This document shows positions 1 to 6,900 of a stretch of DNA of 15,301 bases, piece by piece. The notes beneath the pieces were generated by a model. It was not told the origin of the DNA and did no database searches. It saw nothing but the letters and a program-made list of their open reading frames with translations. Numbering within the stretch: the first letter of the stretch is position 1; every line of letters starts with the position of its first letter. Both the position numbers and the translations under genes were made by a program. Source of the stretch: DATKMP01 sp035541775 (GTDB taxonomy: Bacteria; Bacteroidota; Ignavibacteria; UBA10030); assembly GCA_035541775.1 (NCBI GenBank), contig DATKMP010000042.1, positions 1-15,301 of the forward strand. Reading direction: 5' to 3'.

Positions 1-362
1 CAGATCTCGTGACCTCGGCGTTGCAGCGTGCATTGGATGTGCGAAAGCCGGATGCCGGTCTGATCTTGCATTCGGATCGTGGAAGTCAATACACCAGTCA
101 AGAGGTGAAGCATCTGGCTGAGGCCTATGGAATCCGGCAGAGTATGGGTGCCACAGGAAGCTGCTACGACAATGCGGTGACAGAAAGTTTTTTCCATACC
201 TTGAAAACCGAACATATATATTTTCAATCCTATGACACTCGTCAGCAAGCACGGTCGAGTATTTTTGAGTATCTTGAAGTGTTTTATAATCGCCAGCCTT
301 TGCATTCTGCCAACGATTATACGACGCCGGCAGAGTATGAAACTTTATTCTTTACAACTTAA
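1..362 (+). CDS. IS3-family transposase (OrfB), C-terminal part, 5' truncated by window edge
   Basis: This is the C-terminal half of an rve-type DDE transposase, which cuts and joins IS ends during copy-out/paste-in transposition. The frame is open at the left edge (first full codon at position 3), so the GTG at 9 is internal and not a start. The motif HSDRGSQYTS carries the second catalytic Asp, and NAVTESFFHTLK carries the catalytic Glu. Exactly 35 residues lie between them, the DD(35)E spacing of IS3 relatives. The ending FYNRQPLHSANDYTTPAEYE is the usual C-terminus of IS3-group OrfB. The first Asp, the helix-turn-helix OrfA and the frameshift region would lie to the left of the window. 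Whether the element is intact cannot be judged, but the visible part shows no stop or frameshift. Confidence 0.93.
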   Translation, partial: DLVTSALQRALDVRKPDAGLILHSDRGSQYTSQEVKHLAEAYGIRQSMGATGSCYDNAVTESFFHTLKTEHIYFQSYDTRQQARSSIFEYLEVFYNRQPLHSANDYTTPAEYETLFFTT

Positions 363-365
363 TTT

Positions 366-392
366 ACTGTCCATGAAATGGGAGCAACTTCA
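366..392 (+). repeat. Probable right terminal inverted repeat of the IS3-family element
   Basis: Just past the transposase stop (360-362), the sequence from ACTGTCCATG to CAACTTCA ends in the CA dinucleotide expected at an IS3-family right end. Its reverse complement would start TGAAGTTGCTCCC, a plausible left end. The left copy is outside the window, so neither the repeat nor a 3-4 bp target duplication (it would start GAC at 393) can be confirmed. Confidence 0.45.
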
Positions 393-420
393 GACCACCC
401 CTTTGGTACGTTTTTTCAAT

Positions 421-435
421 ATGTGCTTCGCACAT
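421..435. repeat. Inverted repeat: 6-bp stem, 3-base loop
   Basis: ATGTGC and GCACAT are perfect complements around the loop TTC. This is the first of the cluster and lies 28 bases from the inferred IS end. Confidence 0.7.
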
Positions 436-448
436 AAAATTATACGCT

Positions 449-466
449 CCTCCTCAAGTGAGGAGG
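449..466. repeat. Inverted repeat: 8-bp arms, CCTCCTCA / TGAGGAGG
   Basis: The arms at 449-456 and 459-466 are perfectly complementary around two bases (AG), giving an effective 7-bp stem with a 4-base loop. The sequence GGGAAAAA follows, not a T-run, so it is not a forward terminator. Confidence 0.75.
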
Positions 467-500
467 GAAAAATGCCGAAGAGCCGGAGGCATAAAACAGA

Positions 501-518
501 CACAAGCGACAGCTTGTG
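501..518. repeat. Inverted repeat: 7-bp arms, CACAAGC / GCTTGTG
   Basis: The perfect arms at 501-507 and 512-518 enclose the tetraloop GACA. An ACTTGT sequence follows directly and repeats part of the right arm. Confidence 0.7.
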
Positions 519-533
519 ACTTGTTGGAAGAAA

Positions 534-580
534 TGTGACCGTCACCTGCAAAAGTTTAAACTGGAGAGGTGACGGTCACA
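534..580. repeat. Long inverted repeat: 14-bp perfect arms around a 19-base loop
   Basis: TGTGACCGTCACCT (534-547) and AGGTGACGGTCACA (567-580) are exact reverse complements. Each arm is itself almost palindromic (GTGAC-C-GTCAC). The loop contains a perfect 10-bp palindrome AGTTTAAACT at 553-562. This nested symmetry could form a cruciform or a dimeric-protein binding site. It does not resemble a terminator because no T-run follows. Confidence 0.85.
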
Positions 581-589
581 TACAAAAGT

Positions 590-605
590 GCTGTGGGATG
601 ACAGC
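590..605. repeat. Short inverted repeat: GCTGT / ACAGC
   Basis: A 5-bp stem with a 6-base loop between the two long palindromes. Weak on its own, and listed because it continues the cluster. Confidence 0.5.
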
Positions 606-624
606 GAAACAAGAGGAAAAAAGA

Positions 625-675
625 GTAGGCGACGTCCCGACAAAAAATGTCGGGCAAGCCCGCGACGTCGCCTAC
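625..675. repeat. Long nested inverted repeat: 12-bp outer arms with competing inner hairpins
   Basis: The outer arms GTAGGCGACGTC (625-636) and GACGTCGCCTAC (664-675) match perfectly. Inside, CCCGACA (636-642) pairs with TGTCGGG (648-654) across an A-rich loop. Alternatively CGGGC (651-655) can pair with GCCCG (658-662) across two bases. The two inner pairings use the same CGGG and exclude each other. The G+C-rich form is unlike the A/T-rich surroundings and resembles a REP-type extragenic palindrome. Confidence 0.85.
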
Positions 676-714
676 GATATTCTCCCCAACAAAAAAGGTC
701 AGGAGTGCATTTAC

Positions 715-730
715 CCGCCATCGTTGGCGG
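715..730. repeat. Inverted repeat: CCGCCA / TGGCGG
   Basis: A perfect 6-bp G+C-rich stem with the tetraloop TCGT, followed by ATTTA. It lies about 125 bases before modA and could be part of the modA leader RNA. Confidence 0.65.
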
Positions 731-736
731 ATTTAT

Positions 737-769
737 CCGCTGTGTCGATAATCTTTCTCAACACAGCGG
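737..769. repeat. Inverted repeat: 9-bp arms, CCGCTGTGT / ACACAGCGG
   Basis: The perfect arms at 737-745 and 761-769 enclose a 15-base loop. With the 715-730 hairpin it forms a two-stem block, ending about 85 bases upstream of the modA start, where a leader structure could act. Confidence 0.7.
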
Positions 770-853
770 GCATATTTGTGTTGGCAGGGAAGCCGGTGCT
801 TTTTAAAAGTGCTAACTAATCATTATTATCCATAAGAGTATAAGGAAGAACAT

Positions 854-1597
854 ATGAAACGAATCCTGGCAATACTTCTTGTCGTTATCTTCAGCATAAA
901 CATAAATGCGCAAACGGTTCGTGTTGCGGCGGCGGGAAATTTGCGATTTGTGATGGACGACATCAAAGCGTTGTATGCTGAAAAACATCCTGAGGTAAAA
1001 ATTGAAGCTTCGCTTGGGGCATCGGGTGCGCTTCTGCAACAGATTATCAATGGTGCACAGTTCGATTTCTTTATGGCTGCCGATAAAACTTTTCCCGATA
1101 AATTGAAAGAGCAAGGCGCGGCATCCGGTGACGTGAAAACGTACGCCTTCGGCAAACTTGCACTCTGGAGTAATGTGGTGGATGTGAGGAAAGGAATCGA
1201 AGTGGTAACGGATAGTGCTGTTGTCCACATTGCCGTTGCGAAACCGGAAGTTGCACCGTACGGCGAGCGTGCCGTGCAAGCATTGAAATATTACGGATTG
1301 TTCGATAAGGTAAAACATAAAATCGTGTATGCCGATAATATTGCACAGGCCGCGCAATATGCTTCCACGGGAAATGCCGAAGTCGGATTTCTTGCGCTCG
1401 CGTTGGTACTCGCGCCGGATATGAAAAACAAAGGCAACTTTTTTATGCTTGATACGAAAAGTTACAAACCGGTGGAACAGGCATGCGTGTTGGTGAAAAC
1501 ATGGGAACGAAACCCCGAAGCATCCAAATTCATGGATTTTGTTTTGAGCGATGCGTGTAGGCCTATTTTTGAGAAATACGGATTTATTCTTCCGTAG
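854..1597 (+). CDS. modA: Molybdate ABC transporter, periplasmic substrate-binding protein ModA
   Basis: A periplasmic receptor that captures molybdate (or tungstate) and delivers it to the ModB permease. The 247-residue length fits the family. Residues 1-19 form a signal peptide (Lys-Arg, hydrophobic core, ININA|Q cleavage). The mature protein opens with VRVAAAGNLRFVMDDI, the ModA start in which the residue after AAAGN/AAASL contacts the oxyanion. Other ModA landmarks are GASGALLQQI, FDFFMAADKTFPDKL, an IAVAKPEVAPYG segment, NIAQAAQYASTGNAEVGF, and a C-terminus ending IFEKYGFILP. The ATG follows TAAGGAAG with a 5-base gap, which fixes the start. It is the first gene of a four-gene unit. Specificity for molybdate over tungstate cannot be decided by eye. 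Confidence 0.93.
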   Translation: MKRILAILLVVIFSININAQTVRVAAAGNLRFVMDDIKALYAEKHPEVKIEASLGASGALLQQIINGAQFDFFMAADKTFPDKLKEQGAASGDVKTYAFGKLALWSNVVDVRKGIEVVTDSAVVHIAVAKPEVAPYGERAVQALKYYGLFDKVKHKIVYADNIAQAAQYASTGNAEVGFLALALVLAPDMKNKGNFFMLDTKSYKPVEQACVLVKTWERNPEASKFMDFVLSDACRPIFEKYGFILP

Positions 1598-1635
1598 CGA
1601 GTATTTTATCCGAAAGCGAATAAGACGGAAGAGCG

Positions 1636-2043
1636 ATGAATCAACTCAAAGGCAGGATCTCGAACATTCAGCAATCCGGGGGCATGATGCTGGTGGATGT
1701 CGATGTGGAGGGAAAAAATTTTTCTGCACTGATGATCGATGCACAGCATATGCCCGTGTGGATGCGAGAAGGGAATTCCATCGGTTTGATATTCAAAGAG
1801 ACAGAAGTTTCTCTTGGCAAAAAAGTAACCGGAAAACTGAGCTTGCGTAATCAATTGCCATGCATAGTGAAAAGTGTGAAACGCGGCGCCATTCTGAGCG
1901 TTGTCAAATTAAAATTTGATCGCCACATCATCACTTCGGCAATTACGACACGATCTGCGGACATGCTCAAAATCAAATCCGGCAATCGCGTTACAGCATT
2001 CATCAAAGCAAACGAAATGACGCTCACCGAATTAAAAGCATAA
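1636..2043 (+). CDS. Di-Mop/TOBE molbindin-like protein
   Basis: A cytoplasmic protein of 135 residues that appears to consist of two Mop (TOBE) domains, about residues 3-65 (starting NQLKGRISNI) and 69-133 (starting LRNQLPCIVKSVKRGAILSVV). The N-[QR]-[LI] opening of each half and the later G-[ND]-x-[VI] turn are Mop hallmarks. Such domains bind molybdate or tungstate at oligomer interfaces. Free-standing forms (molbindins) store or buffer the oxyanion, while fused forms regulate ModE or ModC. No helix-turn-helix is present, so it is not a full ModE repressor. A GGAAGAG ribosome binding site lies just before the ATG. The gene sits 38 bases after modA and 4 bases before modB, an unusual internal position. 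The second half matches the consensus better than the first. Confidence 0.82.
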   Translation: MNQLKGRISNIQQSGGMMLVDVDVEGKNFSALMIDAQHMPVWMREGNSIGLIFKETEVSLGKKVTGKLSLRNQLPCIVKSVKRGAILSVVKLKFDRHIITSAITTRSADMLKIKSGNRVTAFIKANEMTLTELKA

Positions 2044-2047
2044 TGGA

Positions 2048-2728
2048 ATGAATGCAGAATTTTTAGAAACATTATTTCTTACCTTCCAATTGGCGTTTTT
2101 CACGACGCTCATTTTGCTCGTTGTCGGATTGCCCATAGCATGGTTTCTCGCATATTCACGATTTAAATTGAAGCCGGTTCTTGAAGCGTTGTTGAGTATG
2201 CCGCTGGTGCTGCCGCCGACGGTTTTGGGTTATTACATTCTGCTGGCCTATAGTCCGCGGTATTGGTTTGGCGAATGGCTTGGTCGTGTGTTGAATGTGC
2301 GGCTGGCATTTACGTTCGAAGGAATTCTCATCGCGTCCGTTCTGTTCGGCTTGCCGTTTATGATTCAGCCGCTGCAAAGCGGATTGCGGTCGTTGCCGGA
2401 AAGTTTGCGCGAAGCATCGCACACACTCGGCAAATCGGAGATCGTCACATTCTTCAAAGTTCTCCTTCCCAATATCAAACCGTCGCTGATTACTGCGATG
2501 GCGCTGACGTTCGCGCATACCATCGGCGAGTTCGGTATGGTGTTGATGGTGGGCGGCAACATGCCGGGCGTCACGCGCGTTGCCTCTGTGGCGATTTATG
2601 ATGAAGTGCAATCGCTGAATTTCAGCACGGCAAATCAATATGCGTTTATTCTTTTTGCTCTTTCGTTCGTTTTACTGACCATCATTTACAGCATCAACAA
2701 GAAGCAGGATTCATGGAAGATGCTGTAA
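2048..2728 (+). CDS. modB: Molybdate ABC transporter permease ModB
   Basis: An inner-membrane permease that forms the transport channel as a homodimer with ModC. Its 226 residues contain about five hydrophobic helices (near 8-36, 47-69, 89-107, 146-170 and 197-215). The segment MPLVLPPTVLGYYIL (51-65) and the EAA coupling loop beginning EASHTLGKSE near residue 122 and reaching LLPNIKP, which docks on the ATPase, are diagnostic of ModB/CysT-type permeases. EFGMVLMVGGNMPG (161-174) is a strongly ModB-like motif. The start lies 4 bases after the molbindin stop with no strong ribosome binding site, suggesting translational coupling. The 3' end overlaps modC by 16 bases. Confidence 0.95.
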   Translation: MNAEFLETLFLTFQLAFFTTLILLVVGLPIAWFLAYSRFKLKPVLEALLSMPLVLPPTVLGYYILLAYSPRYWFGEWLGRVLNVRLAFTFEGILIASVLFGLPFMIQPLQSGLRSLPESLREASHTLGKSEIVTFFKVLLPNIKPSLITAMALTFAHTIGEFGMVLMVGGNMPGVTRVASVAIYDEVQSLNFSTANQYAFILFALSFVLLTIIYSINKKQDSWKML

Positions 2729-3597
2729 TTCATATCGACATTCAAAAAAAATTTCTTTCTGCGGAAGGTGCGATGACGTTAGACGTGAAGGCGGATCTTC
2801 AGTCCGGAACATTGACGACCTTGTTCGGCCCTTCCGGCGCGGGCAAGACAACGCTGCTGCGCATCCTTGCCGGATTGACGAAACCCGATGCCGGAAAAAT
2901 TCAATTCGGCGATATTGTATGGTTCGATAGTGAACAGAAAATCGATGTTCTTCCACAGCAGCGACACATTGGATTGATGTTTCAGGATTATGCTCTCTTT
3001 CCCAATATGACCGTGGAACAAAATATCCAGTTTGCACAGAATAAAACCGATCGTTCGTACACGCATCAACTTTTAAAAATATTCGAACTCACGGAGTTTG
3101 CGAAACGCAAACCGGCACATCTTTCCGGCGGACAAAAGCAGCGCGTCGCGCTTGCGCGTGCTATTGCGCGCAGACCGCAATTGTTATTGTTAGATGAACC
3201 ACTCTCTGCGCTCGATTCCACCATGCGTTCGATGCTGCAAGGTGAAATTGCGAAAGTCCATTCTATGTTCAACGCAACGACCATCATGGTCAGCCATGAT
3301 TTGCATGAAGTCTTTCGCCTTGCTCATCACGTTGTGTGCCTTGAGCATGGAAAAGTGAAGGCAGCGGGAGAACCGCAAGAAGTATTTTCCGATACGAGCA
3401 TCAGCGGAAAATTTCAAGTAACGGGGCAGATCGCCGCCATCGAAAAGCAGGATGTTGTCAACATCGTTACCGTTGTTACGGGGAACAACAGTATCGTCAA
3501 AGTCATTGCGTTCGATGACGACCTTGAACAGCTTTCGGTGGGCGACCGCGTGCTGGTGTTTTCTAAAGCGTTCAATCCTATCATCAAAAAAATCTAA
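2713..3597 (+). CDS. modC: Molybdate ABC transporter ATP-binding protein ModC
   Basis: The ATPase subunit that powers molybdate import. Visible motifs are Walker A GPSGAGKTT (39-47), Q-loop FQDYALFP with Gln91, ABC signature LSGGQKQR (137-144), Walker B LLLLDEP (157-163), D-loop SALD (165-168) and the switch His195 in MVSHD. A C-terminal segment of about 55 residues (237-294) fits one Mop/TOBE domain. At 294 residues the protein is shorter than the roughly 350 of enterobacterial ModC, and the difference lies in this C-terminal regulatory part. The separate molbindin two genes upstream may compensate, which is inference. The ATG follows AGGA inside the end of modB, consistent with coupled translation. 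No terminator with a T-run follows. Confidence 0.95.
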   Translation: MEDAVIHIDIQKKFLSAEGAMTLDVKADLQSGTLTTLFGPSGAGKTTLLRILAGLTKPDAGKIQFGDIVWFDSEQKIDVLPQQRHIGLMFQDYALFPNMTVEQNIQFAQNKTDRSYTHQLLKIFELTEFAKRKPAHLSGGQKQRVALARAIARRPQLLLLDEPLSALDSTMRSMLQGEIAKVHSMFNATTIMVSHDLHEVFRLAHHVVCLEHGKVKAAGEPQEVFSDTSISGKFQVTGQIAAIEKQDVVNIVTVVTGNNSIVKVIAFDDDLEQLSVGDRVLVFSKAFNPIIKKI

Positions 3598-3953
3598 GCA
3601 AAGGCCGAATGAATTCAGCCAAGGGGCATGAATTCCTAATTCTCTTGATAGTTTCCGATTTATGATACCATCATCACGTCATGATCTTCAACGATCATTC
3701 GCTTTGGTACGAGAATTGTTGCACAAATAAATCAAAAGACATATATTTTTACTATCCGTCAAAGTCCATGAGCAGCATGAACCTTGATAGACTGAAGAAA
3801 TTGAGTATCATCATAAGGCAGCAACAAATATCGCGTTATCGTTATTTTTTCCCTCCGAGAGGGACGGTTTTCCGCAACACCACTATTCCCGTTTTTTATT
3901 TGTCCACTGATAGGATGATCGAACATCGATTATAAAAAAGAAATGTACTGAAT
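3598..3953. other. Intergenic gap between modC and the sensor kinase gene
   Basis: No credible gene: the open frame 3681-3935 has no ribosome binding site and an unremarkable, low-complexity translation. The gap holds small symmetric elements. ATGATC/GATCAT (3681-3698) has 6-bp arms around 6 bases. TCCCTC/GAGGGA (3850-3864) is a 6-bp hairpin with a CGA loop, preceded rather than followed by a T-run. A mismatched hairpin GGCCGAAT...ATTCAGCC lies right after modC (about 3602-3619). A promoter for the kinase gene should lie here, but no -35/-10 pair with normal spacing stands out. Confidence 0.6.
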
Positions 3954-6900
3954 ATGAAGAACAAGAAATTTACCATTCTGTTAGTGGACGATCATACCGT
4001 TTCGTTACAACTCCATTCCCACATTCTTAAAAAAGAGGGATATGAAGTTGAGGAAGCTATGACGGGCAATGAATGTCTTCAGGCAATAACCAAAATACAT
4101 CCGGATTTAGTTTTGCTTGATGTTATTCTGCCGGATATTCATGGTATGGAGATATGCCATCGTATTAAAACCGATCCAGCTACCAAAGATATTCTGGTTA
4201 TGATGATTTCGGGAATTGAAATTGAACACAAGGCGCAACTTAAAGGCCTTCGTGCCGGTGCGGATGGCTATCTTGTGAAGCCCGTTTCTAAACCCATGTT
4301 GCTTGCTCACGTGCATGTGATGGAACGAATAAAGCGGACGGAAAACGAACTGCGCGATGCGAATATGATGTTAGAAAAACGCGTACAGCAGCGGACGAAA
4401 AAATTAAAGCAGTTGAATAAAAAATTAATAAAAGAAATTGTCGAACGAAAAGAAGTTGAGGCCGTTCTTCAACATAAAGAAGAACATTATCGGACGCTCT
4501 TTCAAAATAATCCGATACCGTTGTTTGTGTACGACTGCCAGACGCTTGCGTTTCTTGCAGCCAACGATGCGGCGCTGCTTCAATACGGGTACTCGGAGCA
4601 AGAATTTCTTTCGATGTCGCTTCTGGATATTCATCCGTCGGAAGAAAAGGCGACGGTGCAGCAAACGGTCACGCTGGGGGATGGGCGCTTACGAAAACCC
4701 GGGCCATTCCATCATCAAAAGAACGATGGAACCATCATCAACGTAGAATTGGTGACCCATGATTTGATCTTTGAAAAAAGGCAGGCGCGTTTGGTGATGG
4801 CGATCGATATCACCGAGCGTGTCCGCGCAGAAAGGGATTTGCGGCGGGCGACCGAAGAAGCCCATGCAATTTTCTGGCGTGCGATAGTCACCCAGGCAGA
4901 AGATGAAACACAGGGTTCCTTCGGATATTATTGGGACTCCCATTTTGCCAATTTAGATGTGGTGTCCAACTATTTGGATTTACCCGATTACCCGACTCAC
5001 GCCCTTGTCGATCGATTTTATTTTAGCTGGTTAGAAGAAGACCGCAATAGAACGGCAGCGCAAAGCGCCGAAGCGATTCGCAAAGGATTAGACGGATATA
5101 CAGAAGAGTTCCGCCTACGAGATGCTGCGGGAAACATTCACTGGATGTATAACGAGGCACACATCCATCGAGTGCATGAAAAAATTTACGAACTTACCGG
5201 CATTATTTTGGATAACACCGAACGGAAGCAGGCAGAAGAAACACTCCGGCAAAGTGAAGAACGATTCCGTAAATTGATTGAAGGAGCGCCGGCTGCTGTG
5301 GTAATTCTCTCCACGTCCGGGAAAATACTTTATACAAACCCCACCAGTTTGATGATATTCGGCGTCAAGAATGCTGATGAAATTTTGGGCAAAGATATTA
5401 TGGAATATATTGCGCCGGAACAGCACGGCAGTATGCTCAAACGTTATCATTTGCTCTCAACAGGAAACCAAGTACCGAGTCAATTTGAATCGGTGGGAGT
5501 TCGTGCCGATGGAACACTCATTCCTCTCCATATTGCCGCTGCAAATTTACAACTTCAGGGGGAAGAAGTTTCGTTACATTTTATTACCGACATCACGGAA
5601 CGCAAACGAACAGAAGAAGATTTGCGGCGTGCGACCGAAGGTGCGCATGCTATTTTCTGGCATTCCCTTGTGACGAACTCCGAAGATGAAACTCAAGGTT
5701 CCTACGGCTATATCTGGGAAACACGTTATGCAAATTTAGATGTTGCCCATGAGTTTTTGGATTTACCGGATTATCCCTCGCATACGTTCAGCGATCGATA
5801 TTATTACAGTTGGTTAGAAGAAGACCGAGAGGCCATGAATCGTCAAAGTACGGAAGCATTGCGTCATGGATTAGCAGGATATACGCAAGAATTCCGTTTA
5901 ATGGATGCAAAAGGGAAAATACATTGGATGTACCTTGAAGCTCATATTACGCGACTGAACGAGAAAGCATTCGATGTGGCCGGCATTACGATGGAGATCA
6001 CTGAACGTAAACGTGCAGAAGAAGATTTACGGCTGGCAACCGAAGGTGCGCATGCTATTTTCTGGTATGCAAGTGTTACCGACACACAAGATGTAGAGCA
6101 AGGGGCATACGGCTATTTGTGGGATACCCATTATGCGAATTTAGACGTCGTGCAAGAATTTATCGATTTGCCCGATTACCCGACACATAATCTCAGAGAT
6201 CGATTTTATTATTGCCGGCTTGAAGAAGACCGAAAACGGATGGATCGGCAAGGGGCGGATGCATTACGAACAGGATTAAATCGCTATACACAAGAATTCC
6301 GTTTGATGGATGCGAAAGGGAAAATACATTGGATGTATAACGACGCGCACGTCAAGCGGCTGAACGAAAAATCTTTCGAGGTGGCCGGTATCACGATCGA
6401 AATTACCGAGCGCAAACAGGCAGAAGAAGATTTACGGTTGGCGACGGAAGATGCCCATGCTATTTTTTGGCATTCAACGGTCATGGATACGCAAGATGCG
6501 GCACAAGGTTCCTATGGGTATTTATGGAATACCCATTATGCCAATTTAGATGCTGTGCACGAATTTATCGATCTACCGGAATATCCCACTCACGATCTTA
6601 CCGATCGGTTCTACTTTAGTTGGCTGGAAGAGGACCGTGCAAAAATGGCTCCGCAGAGCGCTCAGGCGCTTCGCAACGGCCTCGATGGATATAAAGAAGA
6701 ATTCCGTTTGATGGATGCAAAAGGAAACATTCATTGGATGTATAACGATGCGCACATTCGGAAAGTCAATGAAAGAACGTTCGAGATCTCCGGTATTATG
6801 TTGGATATTACTGACAGAAAACATGCGGAAGAGGCGTTTCGGGCATCGGAAATCAAATATCGTGAAATGGTCGAACAAATTAACGATGTTATTTTTGTGA

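Larger units (their letters stand above)
393..853. other. Hairpin-dense non-coding region between the IS end and modA
   Basis: About 460 bases without a credible gene. Open frames here (for example 535-819) are short, lack ribosome binding sites and run straight through palindromes, so they are probably not genes. Eight inverted repeats are packed into 421-769 and are listed separately. They differ in sequence, so this is not a single repeated unit. No hairpin is followed by a clean T-run, so none is a classical intrinsic terminator of + strand transcription. The last two (715-730 and 737-769) lie 85-140 bases before modA and may be in its 5' leader. The final 80 bases are A/T-rich and end in the modA ribosome binding site (TAAGGAAG at 841-848). 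Confidence 0.75.

Noticed and set aside
393..769. CRISPR array or integron attC sites as an explanation of the palindromes
   Set aside because: The repeats differ from each other and are irregularly spaced, and no RYYYAAC/GTTRRRY core pairs or cas or integrase genes are present.
770..812. Resemblance of GGGAAGCCGGTGC to the core of a cobalamin riboswitch
   Set aside because: Only the GGGAA and GGTG pieces match; the paired CC...GC and the CCCGCCACTGT box do not follow in the right order, and the downstream gene is modA rather than a cobalamin gene.
535..819. Open frame of 94 codons upstream of modA
   Set aside because: It runs through three or more palindromes, has no ribosome binding site and no protein-like pattern.
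812..1357. Long minus-strand open frame opposite modA (181 codons)
   Set aside because: It is antisense to a clear modA gene, and its translation has no recognisable domain.
3850..3864. TCCCTC/GAGGGA hairpin as a terminator
   Set aside because: On the + strand the T-run precedes the stem, and on the minus strand the stem is followed by A residues, so neither strand gives a classical terminator.
3681..3935. Open frame of 84 codons before the sensor kinase
   Set aside because: No ribosome binding site, low-quality composition, and no recognised motif; best explained as chance in an A/T-rich gap.
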